Assembly: GCA_009763385.1 (NCBI GenBank)
Contig: CM019831.1
Span: forward strand, 89,315,845-89,379,844
Source of the DNA: Coix lacryma-jobi var. lacryma-jobi
Lineage: Eukaryota; Streptophyta; Magnoliopsida; Poales; Poaceae
Length of the DNA: 64,000 bases
Direction of reading: 5' to 3'
The first letter of the stretch is position 1. Each line of letters starts with the position of its first letter. Under the pieces are notes generated by a model that was not told where the DNA came from, searched no databases, and saw only the letters and a list, made by a program, of their open reading frames with translations. The translations under genes were made by a program, and so were the position numbers. This document shows positions 54,130 to 64,000 of the stretch, piece by piece.

Positions 54130-57100
54130 TCATTCATCTACCGCAGCATCTTGAGGGGCATTCGCGTCGCGGGAGGCAGCAGCGACCGAGCTCTCGGGGG
54201 CTTCGTCATTAGGCTGGGGCGGGCTAGCCTCATCTTCTGGCTCGGCTTCGCGCGCCCGTTTCTCCGAGATGAAGTCACTGAACACTTGACGAATATGTGC
54301 CTTTTCCTCTGGAGTCTGCAACAGGGGGGCAAAATGCGCGCGAAGTGTCATTCATAAGGCGAAAGTTAATTCAAAGCTACACGCGAAACTGCAAGAATTC
54401 GCCGGAACATACCTTCCCGCGAGCCACAGCGGATTGCATAAGCGACATATCGTTCCCCCCCGGCCAACCAGAATTCATCAAAGAATCTCTTGCCCAAGAC
54501 TTTCGCCGCTTTGGGGGTACGCCAATAATAATCCACTTCCTTGATCGAAAGGTCCGCGATATGCGAACAGCCGGCGTCCACGAGGCTATGCCCAATTGCT
54601 TTGATGCCCGTGACGGCGGCGTAATCCCGGCCAAGGGCCATATGCCCCTCAAGCGATTCCATTTCGGTCCGAATCCAGCCGATTAGATCATCAGCGTTAA
54701 GCTCGGAGGGACCTTCCGCCTCGACGCCGATGCTGCGAAGGCACTCGCGGAAGCGAGACACGGCCTCTCCAGCGGAAGCAAGGAGCAACTTTTCCCTTTC
54801 GCCTTGGGCGTCCTTCAATTGCGAAAGCTCCTTGAGGTTTTCAACCTCTCGTTGGCTGGCTCTCCAGGAGGTCCGCTCATCGTCGGCCTTCTTTGTTTGT
54901 AGTTCAAGGTCCTTCCCTAGCTTTTCCACCTGCGCATCAAGCTTTTTCAGCTGCGCGTCCAGCTCTAGTTTCTCGCGTTCAATCTTGCGAGTGTAGAGGT
55001 CCCTCTGATTACTCTGGCTGCGAGTGAGGACGGCAACCTACGAAAACCAATGAAACGCGATCACGACACCGAAAGAGCCCCGAGAGAAAAGGTCAATAAC
55101 TAAAAACTTACGCTCGCCAGGTGGAAAGATATAGCGTCATCCAGCTTCGAGCTGCTGACTTTAAGGAGATCCCTTTCGATCTCCGGAGCGACGAAAGCTT
55201 TTTGTGAAAACTCCACAAATTTAGAAGCCTCTTCGCTACTACCGGGGAGGATTCCAGTCCGACGAAAGTCAAGTCGGCATGCGAGTTGGGCGTCCGAGGG
55301 CGCACCTAAAGAACGAGCAATGCGATAAGATCCTTCTTTCGCCTCGTCAGTATCATTCGACGAGCTCAAGCCAGTATAAAAACGCGGATTCTCGTAGTCC
55401 GATGGCGCCCCATCGAGAACCAGCCTCCCAAATCCCAAAAGCTGCCCTTCCACCATCTCTTGTGTCAGTCGAATGCAATGTGGCGAAAGGTGTAGCTTAC
55501 CTTTCTCAACAGCAGCAGGGGCAGGCATCTTCAAGGACACACCATCCTTTTCGGCAGCAGCAACACTTTCGCCCGTCGCCTGCATGGACGCATCCGGCCG
55601 CACAGTTTTCGCCCTCTTCGCTGGACGCTCCGTGGCATCGATCGGGCCGGAGGGCCTCCGCGCCCCGACTTTCGCAAACATTGTCATATCGGCAACCGAG
55701 GCGTCGTCGTCAAATGCCGCACGCGAAAGCGGAACACTTGACTTCTTCGGAGCCATTCCTCCAGCGTGCGAAGCGCTCTGAGGCGAAAAAGGTGAGTTAA
55801 GAATGCATATAACCAATAAACTGAACAATTGCAATGTTCCAACACGCTAACAAGGTGCGAAAGCTAAATTCGAAGGCACGCGAATCAAAGCCCAGGCAGA
55901 AGAGAAAGGCATAGAAACCAACCACCCTCGGATGATCGAAAGGATCAACGTCGGGGATCGACTCCATCGTTCTCCCTTGGCTTTTGAGCATCGGCTTGGC
56001 AATTAACCGCTCGATGCGAATTTCCCCAAGTTTGGCGGTCTTTCGCCGAGGGATCACGCCGCTCCGACCACCGCGTCGAGTTACCCCTTTTCCTTTTGCC
56101 CGTGAACATTCAGCTTCTTCTTTTTTCTCGTCAACTAGAGGCCTTTCGGCGTACTCGACGCCCATAGCGTCGAAGGCCCGGTTCAGGCGGCGGCTCCGGC
56201 CGAGATTACCGAGCTGGAACTCGCTTTCTTTATGCAAGTATGGCCCGCAAATTTTCCTGGCCTCCTTTTCGATTTGCTTCACATAGAGTTCATCATCGGA
56301 GTAATTCGCAGGCTTCTCTAGCAATAGAAGGGGGCCCCAATATCCGTCCTTCTCTGAAAAACCTTCGAAAGATGTGGCACTGCAGAGCGGATTCATCTCG
56401 ATGGCTATCCACTCTTCCACCAAATCCCGGCTGATTTGAAATCGTGCAGTAAGCGCGAATGCATCCCCACAGCGAATGGCATCCGGGTCACTCAGCACAA
56501 CTGGCGGAAGATGCCTTCCAGGGCACCTCTCCAAAACAGACACAAGTGGAGAGCCTTTCTTCTCTCCTTTACTTAACTCAATAGCGACGGTTTTGTCCGA
56601 GCACACGTGATAATAGAACCAGAAGCGATTCCAGTCCGGCCACTTGTTCCGATATGTGAGTGAAATGGAAACACTGCCCCGTGTCTTCCGCGGAACAAAA
56701 TTAAAGCAGCCAATTTCGCTGGGCAACTTGCATCCAAGAAAGGGGTCATACACTTGCGTCGGACGACGATGGATATCGTAGAACCGCACGAAAACGTCAG
56801 CTCGCGGCGTGCAGTCCAGCATCTTCATTGCGTGAGCGAAGACACTGAGTCTGACAAAAGCATTCGGCGTTAGCTGATGCAGTTGAATACCGAACCCCGA
56901 TAGGACATCCGAGACGAATTCCTCGAGAGGAAAATCAAGCCCGGCTACGAAGTAATCACGAAAAACGATAGCTTCGTTGGGCCGAGGAATAGGCACCTCT
57001 TCGTCTCCTGGGACGTGACAGTTCGCAAGATGATCCCTCCTTAATGGCCCCTTTTCGGCCATTGATTGCAAGCTGGCGGCTGTTGTTCGCGACGCGCCCA

Positions 57101-57299
57101 GGAAAAAAGAACAATCTGTAGGGACCGAAACCAGACCGGAGTCCCCATCATTAGATAGACTTCCGTTGTGGCTTGGTATTCGCGGAGCTTCCCCAGATCC
57201 AATGGACACTTCCGCGGTACGTTCGCGGCGAGAGGACTCGGTACCACCGGAACTTTCGCTAGAAGAGCTCGTGGACGACGTCGAGTCGGAAGACGCCAT
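54130..57299 (-). CDS. T2 antisense gene, four inferred exons, plant gypsy-type 'Transposase_28'-like
   Basis: Minus-strand model: exons 57299-55926, 55777-55112, 55037-54413 and 54308-54130. All three introns (148, 74, 104 nt) are GT-AG, phases match, and the joined frame is 948 codons including the stop, with no internal stop. The N-terminus is Ser/Glu-rich (MASSDSTSSTSSSSESSGGT). Residues about 95-260 resemble the plant family catalogued as putative gypsy-type transposon (PLEEFVSDVLSGFGIQLHQL, NAFVRLSVFAHAMKML, GCFNFVPRKTRGSVSISLTY). Exon 2 has a KRAK basic cluster, exon 3 a coiled coil (IEREKLELDAQLKKLDAQVE), and the C-terminus is acidic. Maize Grande carries a comparable antisense gene. 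The function is unknown, and the family label does not imply transposase activity. The splice model is by eye. Confidence 0.7.
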
Positions 57300-57907
57300 C
57301 TAACATGGCGCGAAAGGAAAAATAAACAAGCAGTATATGCGAAAGGAAGAAATAAAAGGGGGAGGAGAAAGGCGGAATCAAGCAAACTCAAGCAACCAAT
57401 TCACAACATGTGAAGCCGAATTCAGACAAGAAACAGGACATGAGAGCTACACACCTCAGCGGGCGAAAGGCGAGCGATCCAAGCTGGCGAATTCACCCTC
57501 CGTCGAAAGCAAGTTGCGTCAGGCGAAAGGCGCAACGAAACGCGAGAGAAGCAGCGGCGCGGGGAGGCGTCGACTGACCGGGTGCCCTCTCCAGGCTTTT
57601 ATACGAGTGGCCTGCGACACGTTTACCGAGGGAGACGAAGAGACTCCCGGGCACAGAATTCAAAGCGTTGCAGAGGTTTTTCCATCATGTCACACGGTTT
57701 TCGAGGGAGACGAAAAGACGCCTGTTTAAATTAAAAAATTAATAGCAAAAATAAAATAAAACAAATAGTAATAAATAACACAATAATAAAATAAAACACA
57801 AACCTTGGCCTCAAAACGAAGCAAAGGTTCTTCGGGCGGGCGTAGGCGCCTAGCGAAAGGTCACGGTCGAACTTCGCAAGCTTAAACATTCGGCCGTAAG
57901 GGGCTAT
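57300..57907. other. T2 region between antisense gene start and 3' LTR
   Basis: 608 bases; it would hold the promoter of the antisense gene (none identified) and, next to the LTR, the tract GTAAGGGGCTAT that may be the polypurine primer. An A-rich stretch lies at 57728-57800. Confidence 0.5.
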
Positions 57908-58640
57908 TGTTGGGGCGGCACCCAGACCGCAGGCACCTCCGACCCGCAATACTGAAAGGTGCCGACGCCTTCGCATGAGGCAAAGCATTCGCGCGAAAGC
58001 AGGCGCTCTTAACCCACACTACCGAACGACGAAGGAGGCCTCAAGCATTCGCGCGATGGGAAGCATTCGCGCGGAAGCATGGCTTTCGGCCCTTGAGTCA
58101 GGCGAAGGCGGCGGCCTTGCGCGAAAGAATGCATTCGCGCGGTAGAGTGCATTCGCGCGATAGTGCTACTATCGGCTTGCGAGACGGGGGAAGACCAAGA
58201 CTTCGCGCGAAAGGGAGCTTTCACGCGGAGGGTACCCGACGTCTGCGGCGGTGGGTTTCGTCGTTCATGACTTTCGTTTTTTCATAAGATTTTGCAGGTC
58301 GCCAAAAGTCTCGAATCAAGGGGAGCGGGCCCACCGGTCAGGGAAAAAGAGCCGGGAGATGCTGGGCCCGTAGATGGACGAAGTTACGATGGTGCCCCTC
58401 GTGCCGGAGTAGTTGAGTAGGGCATCATTGTAATTATAGGCAAAGTGGTTGGAAGGGCAACTTTGAACTTTAACGTTGATCCGGTCTAATATAAAAAGCC
58501 CTTGACCTCCTCAGGAGGGGAGAGAGGAACACTGTTCACTTCACCCAAGTTCCCGCTCTCTTCCGTTCACTTCCGCTTTCGCTCTGTGCATTCGCTCGTG
58601 CGACAACCCGCTGTTTCAAGGACCCGGTCCTGAAACAACA
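57908..58640 (+). repeat. T2 3' LTR (733 bp)
   Basis: Same length as the 5' LTR, with 11 differences by eye. The TATA box is at 58490-58497. It is followed by cgatc (58641-58645), the right target duplication. Confidence 0.95.
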
Positions 58641-58645
58641 CGATC

Positions 58646-59665
58646 TTTAAACAAAAATCGATCTACAGAAAATTTTACATCCGTTTTTCGCCGGCCCAAG
58701 CCGGTTTCGCAAATTTAGATTTGCGAAAAAAGGCCAATAAAATTATGTTTTCTGCGATTCAAGATTAGACGTCGGGAACGTTTAACTCTGTTTTGCAGGA
58801 ATTGATGACTGGTATAGCCCTTATGTGTATGTGATGCATGTATGTAATTGTTTCATGACTTGCATGTCGTGATTATGACAATATGGCTGGAGCCACATAT
58901 ATATTGTCCATTTGATGTAATGGCCTGCGTGCCAAATTATGACGATCCTACACGTGACTATGTAATTACTTTATTAATTACGCTAGTTGTAGCTAGTCTC
59001 GGTGGATTCATCGTTGGAGGATGGCGTGCATGTACCATGTAGATAGAGATCATCATGGTGAACAGATTGGAGGAGATGGAGATCTCCAAAGAGACACTGG
59101 GCTATACCAAGTCATATCTGTGTTGATGCTATTCTCTTATTATGTTCTACTTTCATGTGTAATTCATGTTTATTGTCTACATGCGGTAGTGAAAGTGTAG
59201 AACGATCCCTCAGTAATGTTCAAGTCATATGCTTCCCCAAACCTTGCACTGTCATATGTCATGTACAATCAGTGGCGCGCCTATGAAATTAGGGTGTCAC
59301 TGATTTTCCTTGACCAGGCAGGTTCGTATCGGATACTTACTGCAGAAGGATTGGTTGCTTGAACAAGGTCATCCTAACGGTTAGGGACCTTGAAGCATAA
59401 GGAGTTGAGCACGCATAGAGATGCTGGCCAACAACAAGAGTCATATGTGATATGATTAGCAAAGAGTTGCTTACCGATCTACCATGTCCACTAGCGGTGA
59501 TGCTAAAGCTCACTAGTAGACTTGTTAGTTTGGGTCTTGAATCACTAAAATTCAATAGAGGGATATTGATCTTAGTGGGAGTAAATTTTATTAAAGTTTT
59601 AATATCATTTACTCTGTCTTGGATACTTTGTCTTAGTATTTTGCATTTACTTTTGTTGTAGATCA
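58646..59665 (+). other. C2 leader, part 2
   Basis: Untranslated leader up to the gag ATG at 59666. A 64-codon frame at 58848-59042 with a hydrophobic segment is present but has no support as a gene. Confidence 0.65.
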
Positions 59666-62600
59666 ATGGCACCTAGCAATCCACCATTTACTTTACGATC
59701 AATCCTTGAGAAAGATAAATTGAATGGAACAAACTATGCGGATTGGATCCGCAACCTAAGAATTGTTCTCAGGGCTAAGAAAAAGGAAGATATTCTAGAC
59801 ACCCCACTACCAGAGGAACCTGCTGATAATGCACCTGCTACTGAGAAAACCGCTTACAAGAAAGCATGTGATGCTGATCTTGAAGTGGGATGCCTGATGC
59901 TTGCTAGCATGGAACCAGATCTGCAGATGCAGATTGATAATAACCATACAACCTACGATATGATCGTAGCGCTAGATGAGATGTTCCAGACTCAGGCTAG
60001 AACTGAAAGGTTCAATGTTTCTAAATCTCTTGCTGAGACTAAGTTAGCAGAGGGTGCAGCAGTTGGACCACATGTGATCAAGATGGTTGGTTACACTCAG
60101 AGGTTGGAGAAGCTAGGCTTCCCAATTGGTCCAGAACTAGCTACTGATTTCATTCTCTCTTCTCTCCCACCTAGCTATGGGAACTTCATCTCGAACTACC
60201 ATATGCATGGTGCGGAGAGGGGCTTGAATGAGCTATGTGGCATGCTTAAGACAGCAGAGGCAGACATCAAGAAAGGTGCTGGCAGCAGCCATGTGATGGC
60301 GATCCAAAACAAGCCTAACTTTAAAAGGAAGGGCAACTTTTGGAAGAATAGGAAGGGCAAGGGCAAGGCCAAAGATGTGATCTCTAAGCCAAACCCTCCT
60401 GCACCTGACGCTACTGGACCGACTGCTAATTCTGAGTGCTTCCACTGTAAGGGGAAAGGTCACTGGAAAAGAAACTGCAAGCTGTACTTAGCATCTTTGA
60501 TAAAGGATGGCGGTGGTAAAGGTACTCCCGCTGCTCATACACTTGTTGTTTATATTGCAGATATTTTCCTCGCTAACTCTTATATTAATTCTTGGGTATT
60601 TGATACCGGCTCGGTTGCTCATATTTGCAATACGATGCAGGGAATGATAAGAGGTAGAAGCGTTGGAAAAGGGGAGATTGATTTCCGCGTGGGCAATAAT
60701 GCAAGAGTTGCTGCGTTGAGCGTCGGGACGATGCAACTACACCTCCCATCAGGATTTATTTTGGAGTTGAATAATTGTTATTTTGTTCCAAGTTTAAGTC
60801 GAAACATTGTGTCACCTTCATGTTTGATGAAGGATGGCTATTCATTTGCGAGTAAAGACAATGGTTGTGTAATCTCAAAGAATGATATGTTTGTGGCTTT
60901 CGCATCCATTGTGAATGGGTTGTTTATTTTAAATCTTGATGATGCGCCTATGTCTATCTGTAATATTACTGCTAAAAGGCCTCGGCTTAATGAGTTAAGT
61001 CCTACCTATATGTGGCATTGTCGTTTGGGTCATATAAGTGAAAACCGCATGAAGAAGCTCCATGCTAATGGGATTCTAACTTCGTTTGATTTTGAATCGT
61101 ACGAGACATGTGAGGCTTGCTTGCTGGGCAAGATGACCAAGTCGTCTTTCACAGGTCTTCCTGAGAGGGCGTCTAACTTGTTGGAACTTGTACATACTGA
61201 TGTATGTGGACCAATGAGTACGACAGCTAGAGGCGGATTCCAATACTTCATAACCTTCACTAATGATTTTAGCAGATATGGCTATGTCTATCTGATGAAG
61301 CATAAGTCTGAGACATTTGAAAAGTTCAAAGAATTTCAGAATGAGGTAGAGAATGAACATGGCAAGAAAATTAAGACCTTGCGATCTGATCGTGGAGGTG
61401 AATATTTGAGCCACGAGTTTAGCAATCATCTTAAGAGTTGTGGAATTGTTCCACAGCTTGCGCCACCTGGAACGCCTCAACGAAACGGCGTGTCCGAGCG
61501 ACGTAATCGAAATTTGTTAGACATGGTTTGGTCTATGATGAGCCAGTCAGACCTTCCTTTATCGTTTTGGGGATACGCTCTAGAAACAGCCGCTTTCACA
61601 TTAAATAGGGTACCGTCTAAGTCCGTAGTTAAGACACCATATGAGATATGGACTGGTAAGAGTCCCAGATTGTCTTTTCTAAAGATTTGGGGTTGTGAAG
61701 TTTATGTCAAATGACTTATTTCAGATAAACTAACACCCAAGTCGGACAAGTGCTTTTTCGTGGGATACCCAAAGGAAACTTTAGGGTATTACTTCTACAA
61801 CCGCACAGAAGGCAAAGTGTTTGTCGCTCGAAACGGTGTTTTCTTAGAGAAAGAGTTTCTCAAAAGAGACAAGAGAGGGCAGAAGGTGTATCTTGAAGAA
61901 GTTCAAGATGAGCCAACAGAGATTGACTCCACGAGTGATGCTAATGTAGCAGAACAAGTTGAGCTACCTGTGGCAACAGACAGCCCGCCCCAACCACGAA
62001 CGTCGGCAAGAATCCATGAGTTGCGTGCGGATGTGTTATTGTTAGATGATGACGAACCTGCGACTTTTGCCGAGGCAATGATGGACCCTGATTCCGAGAA
62101 ATGGCATAGTGCCATGAGATCCGAGATAGATTCCATGGGAGCTAATCAAGTTTGGAACTTGGTTGACCCGCCTGATGGGGTAAGACCCATAGAGTGCAAA
62201 TGGATCTATAAAAAGAAAAATGATATGGATGGAAACGTCCAAGTTTATAAAGCTCGACTTGTCGCAAAAGGTTTTCGGCAAGTTTAAGGAGTTGACTACG
62301 ACGAGACTTTCTCGCCGGTAGCGATGCTTAAATCTATCCGGATCATTCTAGCAATTGCTGCCTATTATGACTATGAGATATGGCAGATGGATGTTAAAAC
62401 AGCCTTTCTAAATGGAAATTTGGAAGAGGACGTGTATATGATACAACCTGAAGGTTTTGTTGATCCAAGCAATGCTGGAAAAATATGCAAGCTTAAGAAA
62501 TCTATTTATGGATTAAAGCAAGCATCTCGGAGTTGGAATATTCATTTTGATGAGGTGGTCAAAGGGTTTGGCTTCCGTCAAAATGAAGAAGAACCTTGTG

Positions 62601-63628
62601 TTTACAAGAAGGAAAGTGGGAGCGATGTTGTGTTTCTAATCTTTTATGTAGATGACATACTATTGATTGGGAATGACATTCCGATGTTGCAAACCGTAAA
62701 GACTTCACTGAATAATAGTTTTTCTATGAAGGATTTAGGAGAAGCAACATATATTCTGGGCATTAAGATCTATAGAGATAGGTCAAAGATGCTAATAGGA
62801 TTAAGCCAAGAAACATACATTGATAAGGTGTTGAAGCGGTTCAACATGGAACAGTCCAAGAAAGGGTTCTTGCCTATGTCACATGGCATGCGCTTTAGCG
62901 AGAAACAGTGTCCTTCGACATCTGATGAGCGAGAGCGCATGAGTAAGGTTCCATATGCTTCGGCCATTGGTTCCATCATGTATGCCATGATATGTACACG
63001 CCCGGGTGTCTCATATGCTCTAAGTGTTGCGAGCAGATATCAAGCTAATCCAGGTGAGAGTCACTGGACACTTGCTAAAAACATCCTTAAGTACTTGAGA
63101 AGGACTAAAGATGTGTTCCTAATCTATGGAGGTGAGGAGGAGCTCGTTGTAAATGGTTACACCGATGCTAGCTTCCAAACTGACACAGATGATTCACAAT
63201 CTCAATCAGGTTTTGTGTTCACAATAAATGGTGGTGCAGTCAGTTGGAAAAGTTCCAAGCAGGAGACCGTGTCTGATTCTACAGCAGAAGCCGAGTACGT
63301 TGCAGCTAGTGGAGCTGCAAAGGAAGGTGTTTGGATGAGGAGGTTCCTCATTGATCTTGGTGTGTTTCCAAATGCGTATAGCCCATTGTCTCTACATTGT
63401 GATAGCAATGGGGCGATCGCACAGGCTAAGGAACCAAGGAATCACTAGAAGAACAAACATGTACTACGGAAATTTCACCTCATACGAGAGTTCATTGGAA
63501 GAGATGAGATTAAGATGTGCAAAATACATACGGATTTGAATGTAGCAGATACTTTGACAAAGGCTCTTCCACAGCCTAAGCATGAGGCGCACGTGAGGTC
63601 TATAGGTATTAGATATCTAAAAGATTAA
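59666..63628 (+). pseudogene. C2 gag-pol polyprotein, three nonsense codons
   Basis: One frame from the ATG at 59666 (MAPSNPPFTLRSILEKDKLN) to TAA 63626-63628, interrupted only by TGA 61712-61714, TAA 62285-62287 and TAG 63446-63448. Gag has a zinc knuckle CFHCKGKGHWKRNC. The protease is VFDTGSVAHICN, the pre-integrase motif WHCRLGHISENRM, and the integrase carries the DDE residues (HTDVCGPMSTT, LRSDRGGEYLSHEF, PQRNGVSERRN). RT has QMDVKTAFLNGNLEEDVYM and an intact YVDD near 62645. RNase H has GYTDASFQTD and STAEAEYVAASGA. All catalytic motifs are present. Each stop is one C-to-T change from CGA, CAA or CAG. Confidence 0.93.
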
Positions 63629-63648
63629 CTCTAGTGCAAGTGGGAGAC
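63629..63648 (+). other. C2 polypurine tract
   Basis: GCAAGTGGGAGAC directly precedes the LTR start TGTTGG at 63649. Confidence 0.75.
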
Positions 63649-64000
63649 TGTTGGAAATATGCCCTAGAGGTAATCATAGAGATGATGATATTTCTATTGT
63701 ATCCATGATTTATTATATGTTCATTGAATATCCATTAAAGACAACTTGTATTGATTGACAATTATGTGAATTGTCTGTGAGACTCTTTTACTTGTATGGT
63801 TATTCGATAGTTGTCCCTGATCGGAGTTCATGTGAGGACACACATGAATATTAGATCAGCACATGTATTAGTTGATGACTATGTTTCACAAGTCATAGGC
63901 ATGGAGATGTCAAACTAATAATGTGGGCACATGTATGACATGGGGCTGGACTGACCCAACGTGAGATGTTCTTATTATCTCTTTACACATCATGTACGTT
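63649..64000 (+). repeat. C2 3' LTR, first 352 bp
   Basis: Identical to 42967-43318 except one T/C difference (GTTTTACAAG versus GTTTCACAAG). It continues beyond the window. Confidence 0.95.

Larger units (their letters stand above)
44568..58640 (+). mobile_element. T2: complete Tat-type Ty3/gypsy element with antisense gene
   Basis: 14.1 kb with two 733-bp LTRs (44568-45300, 57908-58640) and a target duplication tgatc/cgatc with one mismatch. The order is primer site, gag, protease, RT, RNase H, a second (archaeal-type) RNase H, integrase, then a 6.8-kb 3' region with two tandem arrays and a minus-strand spliced gene. Dual RNase H and a long 3' region with tandem repeats are established Tat-lineage traits. 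The LTRs differ at 11 positions by my count, 10 of them transitions, many at CpG. Confidence 0.95.
42967..64000 (+). mobile_element. C2: Ty1/copia element carrying T2, 3' LTR cut by window end
   Basis: The 5' LTR is 42967-44244, the primer site 44246-44258, the leader 44245-44567 and 58646-59665 (split by T2), gag-pol 59666-63628, and the 3' LTR starts at 63649. The LTR opening TGTTGGAAATATGCCCTAGAGG is like that of grass Angela/BARE-type copia. The 352 LTR bases that can be compared differ at one position (43204 region, T versus C). The presumptive left target duplication is ccacg (42962-42966). Confidence 0.93.

Noticed and set aside
57168..57729. Plus-strand frames near the start of the T2 antisense gene
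   Set aside because: Overlap exon 1 of the better supported minus-strand gene or low-complexity upstream DNA.
58848..59042. 64-codon frame with a hydrophobic segment in the C2 leader
   Set aside because: Leader position, no homology recognised, and short frames are expected in 1 kb of leader.

Overview
This window is intergenic repeat DNA from a plant nuclear genome, most likely a grass. The evidence is the set of LTR-retrotransposon lineages: Sirevirus-like Ty1/copia, a copia LTR opening TGTTGGAAATATGCCC, Tat-type Ty3/gypsy with an antisense gene, and Athila-like Ty3/gypsy with a TGGCGCCGTTGCCGGGG primer site. I see no host gene, rRNA, tRNA or CRISPR array. Essentially every base belongs to one of nine LTR retrotransposons stacked up to four deep. 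Working names: T1 and T2 (Tat-type), A1, A2 and A3 (Athila-like), N1 (gag-protease Ty3 element without RT), C1 (Sirevirus-like copia), C2 and C3 (other copia).

Left and middle (1-40191). A1 (+ strand; 4009-4075, 36807-38705 and its 3' LTR 38706-40191) was hit by T1 (- strand, 1-4008, runs off the left edge) and by A2 (- strand, 4076-36806, 5-bp target duplication aggac at 4071-4075 and 36807-36811). A2 in turn holds three insertions: C1 in its 3' LTR (4714-15946, duplication tgctt), A3 in the same LTR (16578-21002, duplication ggggg) and N1 in its gag gene (25068-34594, duplication gggct). Each duplication was read directly on both sides, so the nesting order is secure.

Right (40192-64000). 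C3 (+) is a decayed copia whose gag-integrase part remains at 40192-42966. C2 (+, 42967 to beyond the right edge) inserted into it. T2 (+, 44568-58640) inserted into the C2 leader; its target duplication is tgatc/cgatc.

Function. The coding parts are retrotransposon gag, protease, integrase, RT and RNase H genes, mostly broken by C-to-T nonsense changes and small frameshifts. A2, A3 and N1 carry gag-protease but no RT or integrase in this window, so they look dependent on enzymes supplied in trans. T2 and N1 each carry a spliced gene on the strand opposite to their own transcription; the T2 antisense gene stays open over 2.8 kb while the T2 gag-pol is broken at six places.

The most interesting structures are two arrays of potential hairpins in LTRs. 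In N1, five copies of a 17-nt core are each enclosed by a different inverted repeat. In C1, seven copies of a conserved loop sit in four different stem sequences that stay paired. Other points are a 45-nt block shared by the three Athila-like LTR families, a strictly periodic 87-bp array in the T2 3' region, a strong excess of the hexamer CGAAAG/CTTTCG across T2, and an apparent age inversion between C2 and the T2 copy nested inside it.
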